This document shows, one piece after another, positions 25,682 through 34,452 of a DNA stretch of 64,000 nt; positions within the stretch are counted from its first letter, which is position 1; the number at the start of each line of letters is the position of its first letter. Origin of the DNA: Pseudomonas arcuscaelestis (GTDB lineage: Bacteria > Pseudomonadota > Gammaproteobacteria > Pseudomonadales > Pseudomonadaceae). The DNA lies in the NCBI RefSeq assembly GCF_016881005.1, contig NZ_JACOPV010000013.1, positions 62,001 through 126,000 on the forward strand. Direction: 5' to 3'. A model generated the notes under the pieces. It was not told where the DNA came from. It did no database searches and saw only the letters and a list, made by a program, of their open reading frames with translations. The translations under genes were made by a program, and so were the position numbers.

Positions 25682-25714
25682 CGCAGCCCGGCAAGGCTGC
25701 GCCAGCCCCTGGGG

Positions 25715-27766
25715 TCACACCAGGCCCAGGACCTTGAAGACAAAAGCGTATTCCAGCGCCACATCGCGCAGCCCCTGATAACGCCCGCTCATGCCGCCGT
25801 GACCGGCGTCCATTTCGGTCTTGAGCAGCAACAGATTGTTGTCTGTCTTGGTGACGCGCAACTTGGCCACCCACTTGGCCGCTTCCCAGTACTGCACGCG
25901 GCTGTCGTTGTAGCCCGCCACCACCAGCAGGGCAGGGTAGGCCTGGGCCTTGACGTTCTCGTAGGGCGCGTAGGCCTTGATGCGTTCGTACACGTCGGGC
26001 TCTTCAGGATTGCCCCATTCGTCGTACTCGGTGATGGTCAGCGGTAGCTCGGGGTCGAGCATGGTGTTGAGCACGTCGACAAACGGTACTTCGGCGATTG
26101 CCGCCTTGAACAGCTCCGGGCGTTGATTGAGCACTGCGCCAATCAGCAGGCCGCCAGCGCTGCCGCCACTGACGGCGAGTTGGTCGGCGCGGGTAACGCC
26201 TTGGCTAATCAGGTGTTCAGCACAGGCGATGAAATCGCTGAAGGTATTGTGCTTGTGTTCCTGCTTACCAGCCCGATACCAGGCTTCACCCAGCTCACCG
26301 CCGCCGCGTACATGGGCAATGGCAAAGGCTACGCCGCGGTCGAGCAGGCTCAGGCGGGCGTGGGAAAACCACGGGTCAAGGCTTTCGCCGTAGGCGCCAT
26401 AGCCATACAGGTACAGGGGCACGGGCTTGCCCACGTCACTGCGGCGCTGCACCAGGCTGATCGGCACTTGGGTGCCGTCAGCGGCGGTCGCCCAGAGGCG
26501 TTGGCTGACGTAGGCATCGGCGTCGAAGGGGCCCAGTACCGGGGTTTCCTTGAGTACCACCTGAGCACCCGTGGCCAGCTCCAGTTGACGTACCTGGGCC
26601 GGGCGGTTCAGGGCCTGATAGCGCAGGCGGATACGCGAGCTGGCAAACTCCAGAGTGTCCTGCACGTACAGGCTATAGGCGGCATCGGGTAACTCCACCC
26701 GATAATGCGCCAGCCCTTGCGGGTGCACCTCGATAATCGGCAAGCCGCCTTCGCGCAAGCTCAGGGTCAGGGCGCTGGCGTTCAGGCTCAGGCCTTCGAG
26801 CATTACCGTGTCGCGGTGCGCTACCAGCCGTTGCCACTGATCGCGGACAGGCACTTGATCGCTCGCAGCCTGGTACAGGGCGAAGTTGATGCCGTCCTGG
26901 TTGGTGCGAATAAACCAGCGCCACTGGCCCTCGAATTGACCGTGGTCGGGGAAGTATTCGTGACCTTCGACCCGTGGTGCCAGGCAGGTAAAGGCATCTT
27001 CCGGCCGTTCGGCGTCCAGCACCCAGGCTTCACTGGTGGTCTTGCTGTTGAGCAGCAGGATCAACTGGCGTTCGGAGCTGGCCCGGTAGCAGTGCAGGAA
27101 GAAGCGTCCGTCATCTTCTTCGTACACCACCTGACAGCCTTCACGCCCAAGACGATGACGCAGCAGTTTATGCGGGCGGTGGGTGTCGTCCAATTCGGCA
27201 AAGAACAGCGTCTGGCTGTCGTTGGCCCAGGTCATGCTGCCGTCGCAGTCATCGAACGGCAGTTGCTCGATAGTGCCGCTGAGCAGGTCCTTGACATACA
27301 GGGTGTAGATTTCATCACCCGTGGTATCGAGGCTGTAGGCCAGGCGCTGGTGATCGGGGCTGACATTGAAGGCGCCAAGGGTCAGAAACCCGCCATTGGC
27401 CAGTTGGTTGGGGTCCAGTAGCAGTTCTTCGTGGTTTTCATCGACCGTGTTGGAGTCATCGGCCGGACGCGGGCAACGGTAATGACGTGGGTACTCTTCG
27501 CCGGCAGTGGTGCGGCTGTAGTAAAGCCAGGGGCCCCAGGGCGAAGGCAGCGACAGGTCGGTTTCCAGGATCCGGCCTTTGATTTCTTCGAACAGCTGTT
27601 CGCGCAGGGGGGCTTGGTCGGCCAGTTGAGCTTGCTGGTAGGCGTTCTCGGCGTTCAAGTAGTCGATGACTTCTGCGCTGTCGCGTTCCTGAAGCCAGGC
27701 GTACGGATCAGCGCCTTCGGCCTTGCGGGCAATCGGGGCGTGGGGAGCTGTGGCGTCTGCGGACAT
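25715..27766 (-). CDS. Oligopeptidase B (S9A family prolyl oligopeptidase)
   Basis: A 683-residue serine peptidase with an N-terminal beta-propeller (LAYSLDTTGDEIYTLYVKDL and similar blades, roughly 70-400). In the C-terminal alpha/beta-hydrolase domain the nucleophile lies in AVSGGSAGGLLIGAV, the Asp in VVAGYNDSRVQYWE and the His in MDAGHGGMSGR. PYAWLQERDSAEVIDYLNAEN at the N-terminus is characteristic of PtrB. The family cleaves short peptides after Lys/Arg in the cytoplasm. The ATG at 27766 (MSADATAPHAP) is preferred over an upstream start with no sequence resembling the family. Confidence 0.93.
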   Translation of the reverse strand: MSADATAPHAPIARKAEGADPYAWLQERDSAEVIDYLNAENAYQQAQLADQAPLREQLFEEIKGRILETDLSLPSPWGPWLYYSRTTAGEEYPRHYRCPRPADDSNTVDENHEELLLDPNQLANGGFLTLGAFNVSPDHQRLAYSLDTTGDEIYTLYVKDLLSGTIEQLPFDDCDGSMTWANDSQTLFFAELDDTHRPHKLLRHRLGREGCQVVYEEDDGRFFLHCYRASSERQLILLLNSKTTSEAWVLDAERPEDAFTCLAPRVEGHEYFPDHGQFEGQWRWFIRTNQDGINFALYQAASDQVPVRDQWQRLVAHRDTVMLEGLSLNASALTLSLREGGLPIIEVHPQGLAHYRVELPDAAYSLYVQDTLEFASSRIRLRYQALNRPAQVRQLELATGAQVVLKETPVLGPFDADAYVSQRLWATAADGTQVPISLVQRRSDVGKPVPLYLYGYGAYGESLDPWFSHARLSLLDRGVAFAIAHVRGGGELGEAWYRAGKQEHKHNTFSDFIACAEHLISQGVTRADQLAVSGGSAGGLLIGAVLNQRPELFKAAIAEVPFVDVLNTMLDPELPLTITEYDEWGNPEEPDVYERIKAYAPYENVKAQAYPALLVVAGYNDSRVQYWEAAKWVAKLRVTKTDNNLLLLKTEMDAGHGGMSGRYQGLRDVALEYAFVFKVLGLV

Positions 27767-27850
27767 GCGGGGATCTCTTGGCTGGGGGGCGCCTGCGCGC
27801 TGAAATGTGTTTATCATAAGCGTCTATTTGCCTAGCTTGCCACGGACACT

Positions 27851-28339
27851 ATGACCGAGAACGACTATCTGCTCGCCTGGGGCCTTTACGCCCTGGCCGC
27901 CCTGGGTTGCCTGGCGGTGGGCTTTCGCCTAACCCGCTGGATGTGGCGTTGGCTGCGCGAACCCCTGCGGGTATTGATGGCAGTGCTGCTGCTGACCCCG
28001 ACCATCATTGACCCGGTCAAAGAAAAATTTGCCCCGGCCATTGCCATCACTGCCCTCGACTTGCTGTTCAAGGTCGGCAACAACGTCTTGCGCGCCGCGG
28101 CTGACCTTGCCATGTACGGCATGATCGCTTTCGCGCTGTACGGGGTATTCGTGGTGGTGCGTTGGCCGCTGGAAAAACGCGCCAAAGCCCGACGTGAGCA
28201 AGCTGAAGCGGCAGCCAAGCGCGATGCCGAGGACGCTGGGCCCGGTGAGGCATTCGCCGCCGACAACCGCGACCGTTATCGCACTCCGCCCGAAGCACCA
28301 CTGGGCGGCAATCGTTCGCGGGTTGAGCCGCGCTTGTAG
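27851..28339 (+). CDS. Inner-membrane protein of unknown function
   Basis: A 162-residue protein with three likely membrane segments (LLAWGLYALAALGCLAVGF, LRVLMAVLLLTPTIIDPV, LAMYGMIAFALYGVFVVV). A charged C-terminal tail rich in Lys/Arg/Glu/Ala follows (KRAKARREQAEAAAKRD). No domain recognised. It starts 84 bases from the divergent oligopeptidase gene and leads a three-gene plus-strand run (gaps of 23 and 10 bases) with the amidotransferase and DUF2937 genes. Confidence 0.8.
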   Translation: MTENDYLLAWGLYALAALGCLAVGFRLTRWMWRWLREPLRVLMAVLLLTPTIIDPVKEKFAPAIAITALDLLFKVGNNVLRAAADLAMYGMIAFALYGVFVVVRWPLEKRAKARREQAEAAAKRDAEDAGPGEAFAADNRDRYRTPPEAPLGGNRSRVEPRL

Positions 28340-28362
28340 GATTTGCCCCGGAGCAGCCAAGC

Positions 28363-29136
28363 ATGTGTGAACTATTGGGCATGAGCGCCAATGTGCCGAC
28401 CGATATTGTTTTCAGCTTTACCGGGCTGATGCAGCGCGGTGGCCGCACCGGTCCACATCGCGACGGTTGGGGCATCGGCTTCTACGAAGGCCGTGGCCTG
28501 CGCCTGTTCCAGGACCCGGCGGCAAGCTGCGAGTCGGAAGTGGCCAATCTGGTCCAGCGTTATCCGATCAAGAGCGAGGTGGTGATTGGCCACATTCGCC
28601 AGGCCAATGTCGGCAAGGTGTGCCTGTCCAATACCCACCCCTTTGTGCGTGAGCTATGGGGGCGCAATTGGTGCTTTGCCCATAACGGCCAGTTGGGTCA
28701 GTTTCAGGGCTCGACCAGCTTCTACCGACCGATTGGCGATACCGACAGCGAAGCGGCGTTCTGCGACTTGCTCAACCGCATCCGCGAAGCCTTCCCGGAA
28801 CCGGTCGAGGTCGAAATGCTTCTGCCGGTGCTGGTCCAAGCCTGCGCCGAATACCGTGGCAAGGGTGTGTTCAATTGCCTGCTCAGTGATGGCGACTGGC
28901 TGTTTTGCTTTTGCTCGACCAAGCTTGTGCATATCACCCGACGCGCCCCGTTCGGGCCGGCGCGGCTCAAGGACGTCGACATGATTGTCGACTTCCAGGC
29001 CGAAACCACCCCCAATGACGTGGTAACGGTGATTGCTACCGAGGCGTTGACCGAGAACGAGACCTGGCAGCGCTATGAACCCGGTCAATGGGCATTGTGG
29101 CGCCAAGGCGAGTGCCTGGCCCAGGGACAACGCTAA
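28363..29136 (+). CDS. Class II glutamine amidotransferase (YafJ-like)
   Basis: A 257-residue Ntn-type amidotransferase. Cys2 (MCELLGMSANVPTD) is the nucleophile after Met removal. RTGPHRDGWGIGFYE, VVIGHIRQANVG and WCFAHNGQLGQF are the glutamine-site motifs, followed by GDTDSEAAFCDLL. Only the glutaminase domain is present, as in YafJ and EgtC relatives; the acceptor reaction is unknown. It sits in a three-gene run with two membrane proteins. Confidence 0.9.
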   Translation: MCELLGMSANVPTDIVFSFTGLMQRGGRTGPHRDGWGIGFYEGRGLRLFQDPAASCESEVANLVQRYPIKSEVVIGHIRQANVGKVCLSNTHPFVRELWGRNWCFAHNGQLGQFQGSTSFYRPIGDTDSEAAFCDLLNRIREAFPEPVEVEMLLPVLVQACAEYRGKGVFNCLLSDGDWLFCFCSTKLVHITRRAPFGPARLKDVDMIVDFQAETTPNDVVTVIATEALTENETWQRYEPGQWALWRQGECLAQGQR

Positions 29137-29146
29137 GGAATAGCCC

Positions 29147-29668
29147 ATGTTCAGAAGTTACCTGCGGTTAATGCTGTTTACCTTCGGTTTGCTGGTGGGG
29201 GTGCAGGTTCCTGGCTTGATCAACGACTATAGCCAGCGGGTCGACGCGCACCTGCTTGAGTCCCGCGAGGGCCTCAAGGGGTTCCAGGCAACGGCCCAGC
29301 GTTTTTTCAATGGCGATTTGCAGGCGTTGGTTCGCCACTACCGTAGCAGTGATGATCCGGTGTTCAACAGTGATGCCAACAGCATCGAAAGCCTGTTGAT
29401 CCGCAATCGCGTGTTCGAGCACGAATGGCAGATGCTGCAGAACGGCTGGCTGGAGCGAACCTGGCACGTGCTGGTCAACGCCGACAGCCAGTTGCGTGAA
29501 GAAACCCTCAAAGGCTACAGCTACCAGATTCTCCTCGCCCCCGAAGCGCTGGCATGGGGGCTGAGCTGCGCATTGCTGCTGGCGCTGTTGGTGGAAAGCC
29601 TGTTGTTGCTGATCGGTTGGGTAGCACTTGGTGGGCGGCGCAAGCCGGTTGCCGAGAGCTGGCGCTAA
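29147..29668 (+). CDS. DUF2937 family membrane protein
   Basis: A 173-residue protein with an N-terminal membrane segment (LMLFTFGLLVGVQVPGLI), a central extracytoplasmic region and a C-terminal segment (LSCALLLALLVESLLLLIGWVAL). The internal VDAHLLESREGLKGFQATAQRFFNGDLQALVRHYRSSDDPVF matches DUF2937 as I know it. Function unknown. It starts 10 bases after the amidotransferase gene. Its stop overlaps the convergent LysR gene by four bases (CTAA). Confidence 0.82.
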   Translation: MFRSYLRLMLFTFGLLVGVQVPGLINDYSQRVDAHLLESREGLKGFQATAQRFFNGDLQALVRHYRSSDDPVFNSDANSIESLLIRNRVFEHEWQMLQNGWLERTWHVLVNADSQLREETLKGYSYQILLAPEALAWGLSCALLLALLVESLLLLIGWVALGGRRKPVAESWR

Positions 29669-30576
29669 ACCAGCTTGATACGCTCAGGGCCGGCATTGGC
29701 GGCATAGCGTTCAAGCACATTGCGACATAGCGCTACCACTTCATCAACCAGCTCGACCCCGGTCTGCCAGGCCACCACCAGCTCCAGGCTAGGCGGCTGT
29801 TGCGCCAGCGGCAGTTGGGTCAGTTCCCCGCGCGCCAATTCCTCGCTGACCAGCGCCGGGGGGAGGGCACCGATGCCGAAGCCGTCACGCAGCAAGCGGG
29901 TAATGGCCGCCACCGAATTCACGCAGTTCAAGCGAGGCGCACTGACGCCTTCGGCCTGGAGCAGGCTAAGCACTTCTTGATGCGGACGGGAGTTTTTCGA
30001 GAAGGTCACGATTCGCTCGCGAGCAAGCTCGGCAAGCGATGCAAAGTCGCGGTTGTAGATGGACTGGGTGGCAACGATCCAACCCATGGGGTAGCGCGCC
30101 AGGTCCAGGCTACGGATCGATTCCTGACGCAGCAGGTCGGTTTGCAGAATGACATCGAGGAAGCCTTTTTGCAGCTGTTCGCGCAAGTTGAGCGCGGTAT
30201 CGGCGACCAGTTCGATTTCCACCTGCGGGTAGCGCTCCATCAGTTCCGACACCAGCGGGCTCATCCAGGTATGGATCACCGTATCCATGACACCCAGGCG
30301 TACGCGTCCGACCTTCGCCCGGTCGCTGTCCAGCGATTGCTTGAGCGCCTTGGCGGTGTCGAGCATCTGTTCGGCGTACTCGAGCACCTTGCTGCCTTCA
30401 GGCGTAAGGCTGACCCCACGCGAATCGCGCAGCAGCAACTTGACCCCCAGATCCGCCTCCAGCGCAGCAATACGGCTGGAGATCGACGCCTGGGTGGTGA
30501 AGAGCTTCTCGGCGGTCAGGCGAAAGCTCTTGAGTCGGGCCACCCAGACAAAGGTTTCGAGGAACTTGAGGTTCAT
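29665..30576 (-). CDS. LysR-family regulator of the oxoprolinase operon
   Basis: A 303-residue LysR protein. The HTH is MNLKFLETFVWVARLKSFRLTAEKLFTTQASISSRIAALEADLGVKLL, with LysR_substrate domain after residue 90 (VGRVRLGVMDTVIH). It is divergent from the transporter-pxpABC operon across 142 bases, the standard arrangement for a regulator of that operon; 5-oxoproline or glutamate-related effectors are an inference. The ATG at 30576 is preferred because the conserved N-terminus begins there. Confidence 0.88.
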   Translation of the reverse strand: MNLKFLETFVWVARLKSFRLTAEKLFTTQASISSRIAALEADLGVKLLLRDSRGVSLTPEGSKVLEYAEQMLDTAKALKQSLDSDRAKVGRVRLGVMDTVIHTWMSPLVSELMERYPQVEIELVADTALNLREQLQKGFLDVILQTDLLRQESIRSLDLARYPMGWIVATQSIYNRDFASLAELARERIVTFSKNSRPHQEVLSLLQAEGVSAPRLNCVNSVAAITRLLRDGFGIGALPPALVSEELARGELTQLPLAQQPPSLELVVAWQTGVELVDEVVALCRNVLERYAANAGPERIKLV

Positions 30577-30718
30577 GGTGCGCTCACTGATCAATTTTTT
30601 CTTATGCCAGACCGCTGGTTTTTCTCGTTGGACGTAACGGCGCCAGGGTCAAAAAATATCGGCATGGTTGCGACGCAGATCGCCGCCTTTAAAACAATAC
30701 CAACAAGCTGAGGCAACC

Positions 30719-32005
30719 ATGAACCCATCGGGCGTGCAGCAACAGGCCAAATCCAGATCCGTGGCGGGACCTTTCGATTGGTACCGCAACATCAACAAGC
30801 AGGAACGCCGCACCTTCTGGAGCTGCAAGATCGGTTATGGCCTGGATGGCATGGACACGCAGATGCTCAGCTTTGTCGTTCCCACCCTGATTGCACTGTG
30901 GGGGATCACCACGGCCGAAGCCGGCTTGATTCATACCAGCACACTGATCGCTTCGGCCCTCGGTGGCTGGATCGCCGGCATTCTTTCCGACCGTATCGGC
31001 CGGGTGCGTACCCTGCAACTGACCGTGCTGTGGTTCGCCTTCTTCACTTTTCTCTGTGGTTTCGCCCAGAACTACGAACAGCTATTGATCGCTCGCACCC
31101 TGATGGGCTTCGGTTTTGGTGGTGAGTGGACCGCCGGCGCCGTGTTGATCGGTGAAGTCATTCGCGCCAAGGACCGCGGCAAGGCGGTGGGCATGGTGCA
31201 ATCGGGCTGGGCCATTGGCTGGGGCCTGACGGCGATTCTCTATGCGGTTTTGTTCACCCTGCTACCCCCTGAGGATGCTTGGCGGGCCCTGTTCCTGTTG
31301 GGAATTGTGCCAGCGGTGTTCGTGATTTTCGTCCGTCGCCTGGTCAAGGACCCGGAAGTCTACCGCCAGGCCAAGGCGGCGGAAAAAACCGAGGCACCGT
31401 CGCATTTCTATGAAATTTTTGCTCCCGGCATGCTTTTCACCACCCTTCGCGCTTCGTTGCTGACAACGGGTGCCTTGGGCGGGTACTACGCCATCACCTC
31501 GTGGCTGCCGACCTTCCTCAAGAACGAACGCGGCCTGAGCGTACTCGGCACGGGTGGCTACCTGGCCATGGTGATCTTCGGTTCCTACATAGGCTATGTA
31601 ATCAGCGCCTACCTCACTGACCTGCTGGGGCGCAAAAAGAACTTCATCCTGTTCGCCGTGGGTTCATTCATCATCGTGCTGCTGTACACCCAGATGCAGG
31701 TCAGCGATGGCGTCATGCTCTGGCTTGGCTTCCCCCTGGGCTTCTTCGCCTCGGGCATTTTCAGCGGCATGGGGGCGTTTCTCACCGAACTCTTCCCTAC
31801 TCGTATCCGCGGCTCGGGCCAGGGCTTTTGCTACAACATCGGGCGCGCCCTGGCGGCGTTCTTCCCGCTGCTCATTGGTATGCTCAGCCAGAAGATACCG
31901 CTGGGCCTGGGTATCGGCGCATTTGCCGCGGTGTCCTACGGAGTGGTAATTCTGGCAGCGTTGAGCCTGCCGGAAACGCGCGGCAAAGAACTTGAAGCCC
32001 ATTAA
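30719..32005 (+). CDS. MFS transporter of the pxp operon
   Basis: A 428-residue, 12-TM major facilitator of the aromatic acid:H+ symporter/sialic acid type. The signature GWIAGILSDRIGRVRTLQL lies between TM2 and TM3, MGFGFGGEWTAGAVLIGEVI in TM4, and DLLGRKKNFILF in the second half. Followed by pxpABC, with a gap of 25 bases, it likely imports 5-oxoproline (pyroglutamate) or a related acid. The ATG at 30719 follows GAGG by six bases. Confidence 0.88.
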   Translation: MNPSGVQQQAKSRSVAGPFDWYRNINKQERRTFWSCKIGYGLDGMDTQMLSFVVPTLIALWGITTAEAGLIHTSTLIASALGGWIAGILSDRIGRVRTLQLTVLWFAFFTFLCGFAQNYEQLLIARTLMGFGFGGEWTAGAVLIGEVIRAKDRGKAVGMVQSGWAIGWGLTAILYAVLFTLLPPEDAWRALFLLGIVPAVFVIFVRRLVKDPEVYRQAKAAEKTEAPSHFYEIFAPGMLFTTLRASLLTTGALGGYYAITSWLPTFLKNERGLSVLGTGGYLAMVIFGSYIGYVISAYLTDLLGRKKNFILFAVGSFIIVLLYTQMQVSDGVMLWLGFPLGFFASGIFSGMGAFLTELFPTRIRGSGQGFCYNIGRALAAFFPLLIGMLSQKIPLGLGIGAFAAVSYGVVILAALSLPETRGKELEAH

Positions 32006-32030
32006 GGCCAAGCCTGAAGGAGTTACAGAC

Positions 32031-32783
32031 GTGAGCCGCCTACTACTGAATTGCGATATGGGTGAAAGTTTCGGCAGTTGGACCATGGGCCTGGATGCCC
32101 AGGTCATGCCCTTTGTCGACTGTGCCAATATCGCCTGCGGTTTCCATGCCGGTGATCCGGGCATCATGCGCAAAACGGTGGCCTTGGCTGTTGCCAGCAA
32201 CGTAAGCATTGGTGCCCATCCGGCCTATCAGGACCTGGCAGGCTTCGGTCGTCGTTCCATGGCCTGCAGTGCCGAAGAAATCCGTGACCTGCTGCATTAC
32301 CAGATCGGTGCACTCGATGGCATCTGTCGCACCCAGGGTACCCGCGTAGCCTACGTGAAGCCCCACGGTGCGCTGTATACAGACATGATGGCCGACCCGC
32401 TCAAGCTGCGCGCGGTGCTTGAGGCGGTGAGCAGTTACGGTCGGGACTTACCGTTGATGCTCATGGCCACGGCTGACAACAGTGCTGCCCAGGCCTTGGG
32501 TGATGAGTACGGCGTGACCTTGTGGTTCGAGGCCTTCGCCGACCGTGGCTATGATGCCGCCGGGCACTTGCTGTCGCGGCGCTTGCCGGGCGCTGTGCAT
32601 CATGACCCGGCGCTGATTGTCGATCAGGCCTTGCGCCTGGCTCGAGGCGAGCCGCTGATCGCCGTGGACGGCAGCGAATTGCGCCTGCACGCGCATACGC
32701 TGTGCGTGCATGGCGACAACGAAAGTTCGGTGGCGGCGGTGCAGCAGATTCGTGAAGCGCTCGATAGCCTGGTGAACTCATGA
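32031..32783 (+). CDS. pxpA: 5-oxoprolinase subunit A (LamB/YcsF family)
   Basis: A 250-residue protein starting LLLNCDMGESFGSWTMG, with ANIACGFHAGDPGIM and SIGAHPAYQDLAGFGRR, then VKPHGALY. These are the full LamB/YcsF motifs. With PxpB and PxpC it forms the ATP-dependent prokaryotic 5-oxoprolinase, which opens 5-oxoproline to glutamate. The start is GTG at 32031: AAGGAG lies eight bases upstream. It overlaps pxpB by four bases. Confidence 0.93.
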   Translation: MSRLLLNCDMGESFGSWTMGLDAQVMPFVDCANIACGFHAGDPGIMRKTVALAVASNVSIGAHPAYQDLAGFGRRSMACSAEEIRDLLHYQIGALDGICRTQGTRVAYVKPHGALYTDMMADPLKLRAVLEAVSSYGRDLPLMLMATADNSAAQALGDEYGVTLWFEAFADRGYDAAGHLLSRRLPGAVHHDPALIVDQALRLARGEPLIAVDGSELRLHAHTLCVHGDNESSVAAVQQIREALDSLVNS

Positions 32784-33484
32784 AACAGCGCATTGAAACG
32801 GCGGCCATTGACTGCCTGATGGTGCGATTGTTCGACGCTATCGATGAGACCAACATGCCCTGGATGCTGGCAGCGAGTCAGCGCTTGCGGGCTGTATTCG
32901 GCGCACAGCTGATCGATCTGGTGCCGTCCTATACAACCGTGATGGTGCATTTCGACCTCATGCAACTGTCGCCGCAGCAGGCCCGAATCCTGATTCGCGA
33001 AGCGCTGGAAAACCTGCAACCCGATAATGGCAGCGGTGGCAGCCTGCACGAAATTCCAGTGTGGTACGACCTCAGTGTCGGGCCGGAGTTGAGCCTGTTG
33101 GCGGCGCGCTGCAATACCTCGGTGGCCGACATCGTGCGTCGTCACAGTGAGCGCGAGTATCAGGTGTTCGCCTTGGGCTTCGCCCCGGGGTTTGCGTTCA
33201 TGGGCCTGGTTGAAGAGGCGCTGGCGGCGCCGCGCTTGTCCACCCCACGCAAGCGCGTGGCGGCAGGCAGCGTGGGGATCGCCGAGCGCCAGACCGCTGC
33301 TTACCCTGCGGTGTCGCCTGGAGGCTGGAACCTGATCGGCCGCACCCCGAGCACACTCTTTGACCGTCAGCGCCAAGGCTACAGCCTGCTGCAGCCGGGC
33401 GATCGGGTGCGATTCGTGGCGGTGGATCGCGGCACCTTTATCAACCTGGGCGGCGACGATACCCCGCAGGAGATGTCGGCATGA
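32780..33484 (+). CDS. pxpB: 5-oxoprolinase subunit B (KipI family)
   Basis: A 234-residue KipI/AHS1-domain protein: VPSYTTVMVHFD, EIPVWYDLSVGPEL, and FALGFAPGFAFMGLV with TPRKRVAAGSVGIAERQTAAYPAVSPGGWNLIGRTP, the cyclophilin-like domain signature. It is translationally coupled to pxpA and pxpC through ATGA overlaps at both ends. It partners with PxpC in the 5-oxoproline phosphorylating part of the complex. Confidence 0.93.
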   Translation: MKQRIETAAIDCLMVRLFDAIDETNMPWMLAASQRLRAVFGAQLIDLVPSYTTVMVHFDLMQLSPQQARILIREALENLQPDNGSGGSLHEIPVWYDLSVGPELSLLAARCNTSVADIVRRHSEREYQVFALGFAPGFAFMGLVEEALAAPRLSTPRKRVAAGSVGIAERQTAAYPAVSPGGWNLIGRTPSTLFDRQRQGYSLLQPGDRVRFVAVDRGTFINLGGDDTPQEMSA

Positions 33485-34398
33485 GCCGCTTGTCGATCGA
33501 GGCCAGCACCGCGCTGTGCCTGTTGCAGGACGCCGGACGCTTTGGTGTGCGACATCTGGGCGTGACCCAAGGCGGGGCGCTGGATTGGGTGTCGATGCGT
33601 TGGGCCAACTGGCTGTTGGGCAATGCTGCCGATGCTGCGGTAGTGGAAGTTACCTTGGGTGGTTTCAGCCTGGTGGCTGAGCAGGATTGCCACCTGGCAC
33701 TTGCAGGGGCAGATCTGGATGCGCGCATTGATGGCCAGCCGCTCAAGCCCTGGTCCAGCTTCACCTTGGCGCAAGGTCAGCGTCTGCGCCTGAACCAGCC
33801 CTTGCAGGGGGCTCGCGCCTACCTCGCCGCACCGGGTGGGTTCGACGCTGTACAGGTCCTGGGCAGTTGTGCCAGCGTGGTGCGTGAGGCGCTGGGCGGT
33901 CTTGATGGTCTGGGCTCACCGTTGGCCAAGGGGCAGCAATTGAGTTACAGCAGCCAGCCGTGTGGCGGGCGAGAGGTGCCGCTGGCATTGCGTCCGCAGT
34001 TCAGCAACAACAGCTTGGATCTACTACTGGGCGCCCAGATTGGCGACTTCAGCGGCACGAGTCTGTTCGAGGCCTTCAACCGTGACTGGACCCTGGACAA
34101 TCGCGCCGACCGCATGGGTATGCGCTTGCTCGGCCCTGTCTTGCAGTATCAAGGGGCGCCTATGATTTCCGAAGGTATTGCGCTGGGCGCGGTGCAGGTG
34201 CCGCCGGATGGCCAGCCGATTGTGTTGCTCAATGATCGCCAGACCATTGGCGGCTATCCGCGTTTGGGAGCGTTGACGCCGTTGGCGCTGGCACGCCTGG
34301 CGCAGATGCTGCCAGGGAACGTAGTGAGATTCCGGCCAGTGGTGCAGGAGACGGCTTGGCAGGAACAGCGGGCGTTCATCGAGAGATTTGCAGGATGA
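33481..34398 (+). CDS. pxpC: 5-oxoprolinase subunit C (KipA family)
   Basis: A 305-residue AHS2-domain protein: LQDAGRFGVRHLGVTQGGALDWVSMRWAN at the N-terminus is the family signature. RADRMGMRLLGP and ISEGIALGAVQVPPDGQPIVLLNDRQTIGGYP follow near residues 205-260. It is the last gene of the operon, overlaps pxpB by four bases, and is followed by a REP-like palindrome. Size and motifs are complete. Confidence 0.93.
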   Translation: MSRLSIEASTALCLLQDAGRFGVRHLGVTQGGALDWVSMRWANWLLGNAADAAVVEVTLGGFSLVAEQDCHLALAGADLDARIDGQPLKPWSSFTLAQGQRLRLNQPLQGARAYLAAPGGFDAVQVLGSCASVVREALGGLDGLGSPLAKGQQLSYSSQPCGGREVPLALRPQFSNNSLDLLLGAQIGDFSGTSLFEAFNRDWTLDNRADRMGMRLLGPVLQYQGAPMISEGIALGAVQVPPDGQPIVLLNDRQTIGGYPRLGALTPLALARLAQMLPGNVVRFRPVVQETAWQEQRAFIERFAG

Positions 34399-34408
34399 TG
34401 GATCGCTA

Positions 34409-34440
34409 GGCAAGCGCGCTCCGCCAAGAGCGGGCTTGCC
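34409..34440. repeat. REP-like palindrome between convergent genes
   Basis: GGCAAGC-g-CGCT / AGCG-g-GCTTGCC form an 11-bp stem with one G-G mismatch and an 8-base loop. The GCGGGCTTGCC-type core is that of Pseudomonas REP elements. It lies between pxpC and the convergent VWA gene and could serve as a bidirectional terminator or RNA-stabilising hairpin. Confidence 0.8.
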
Positions 34441-34452
34441 CGGCGAAAAGCG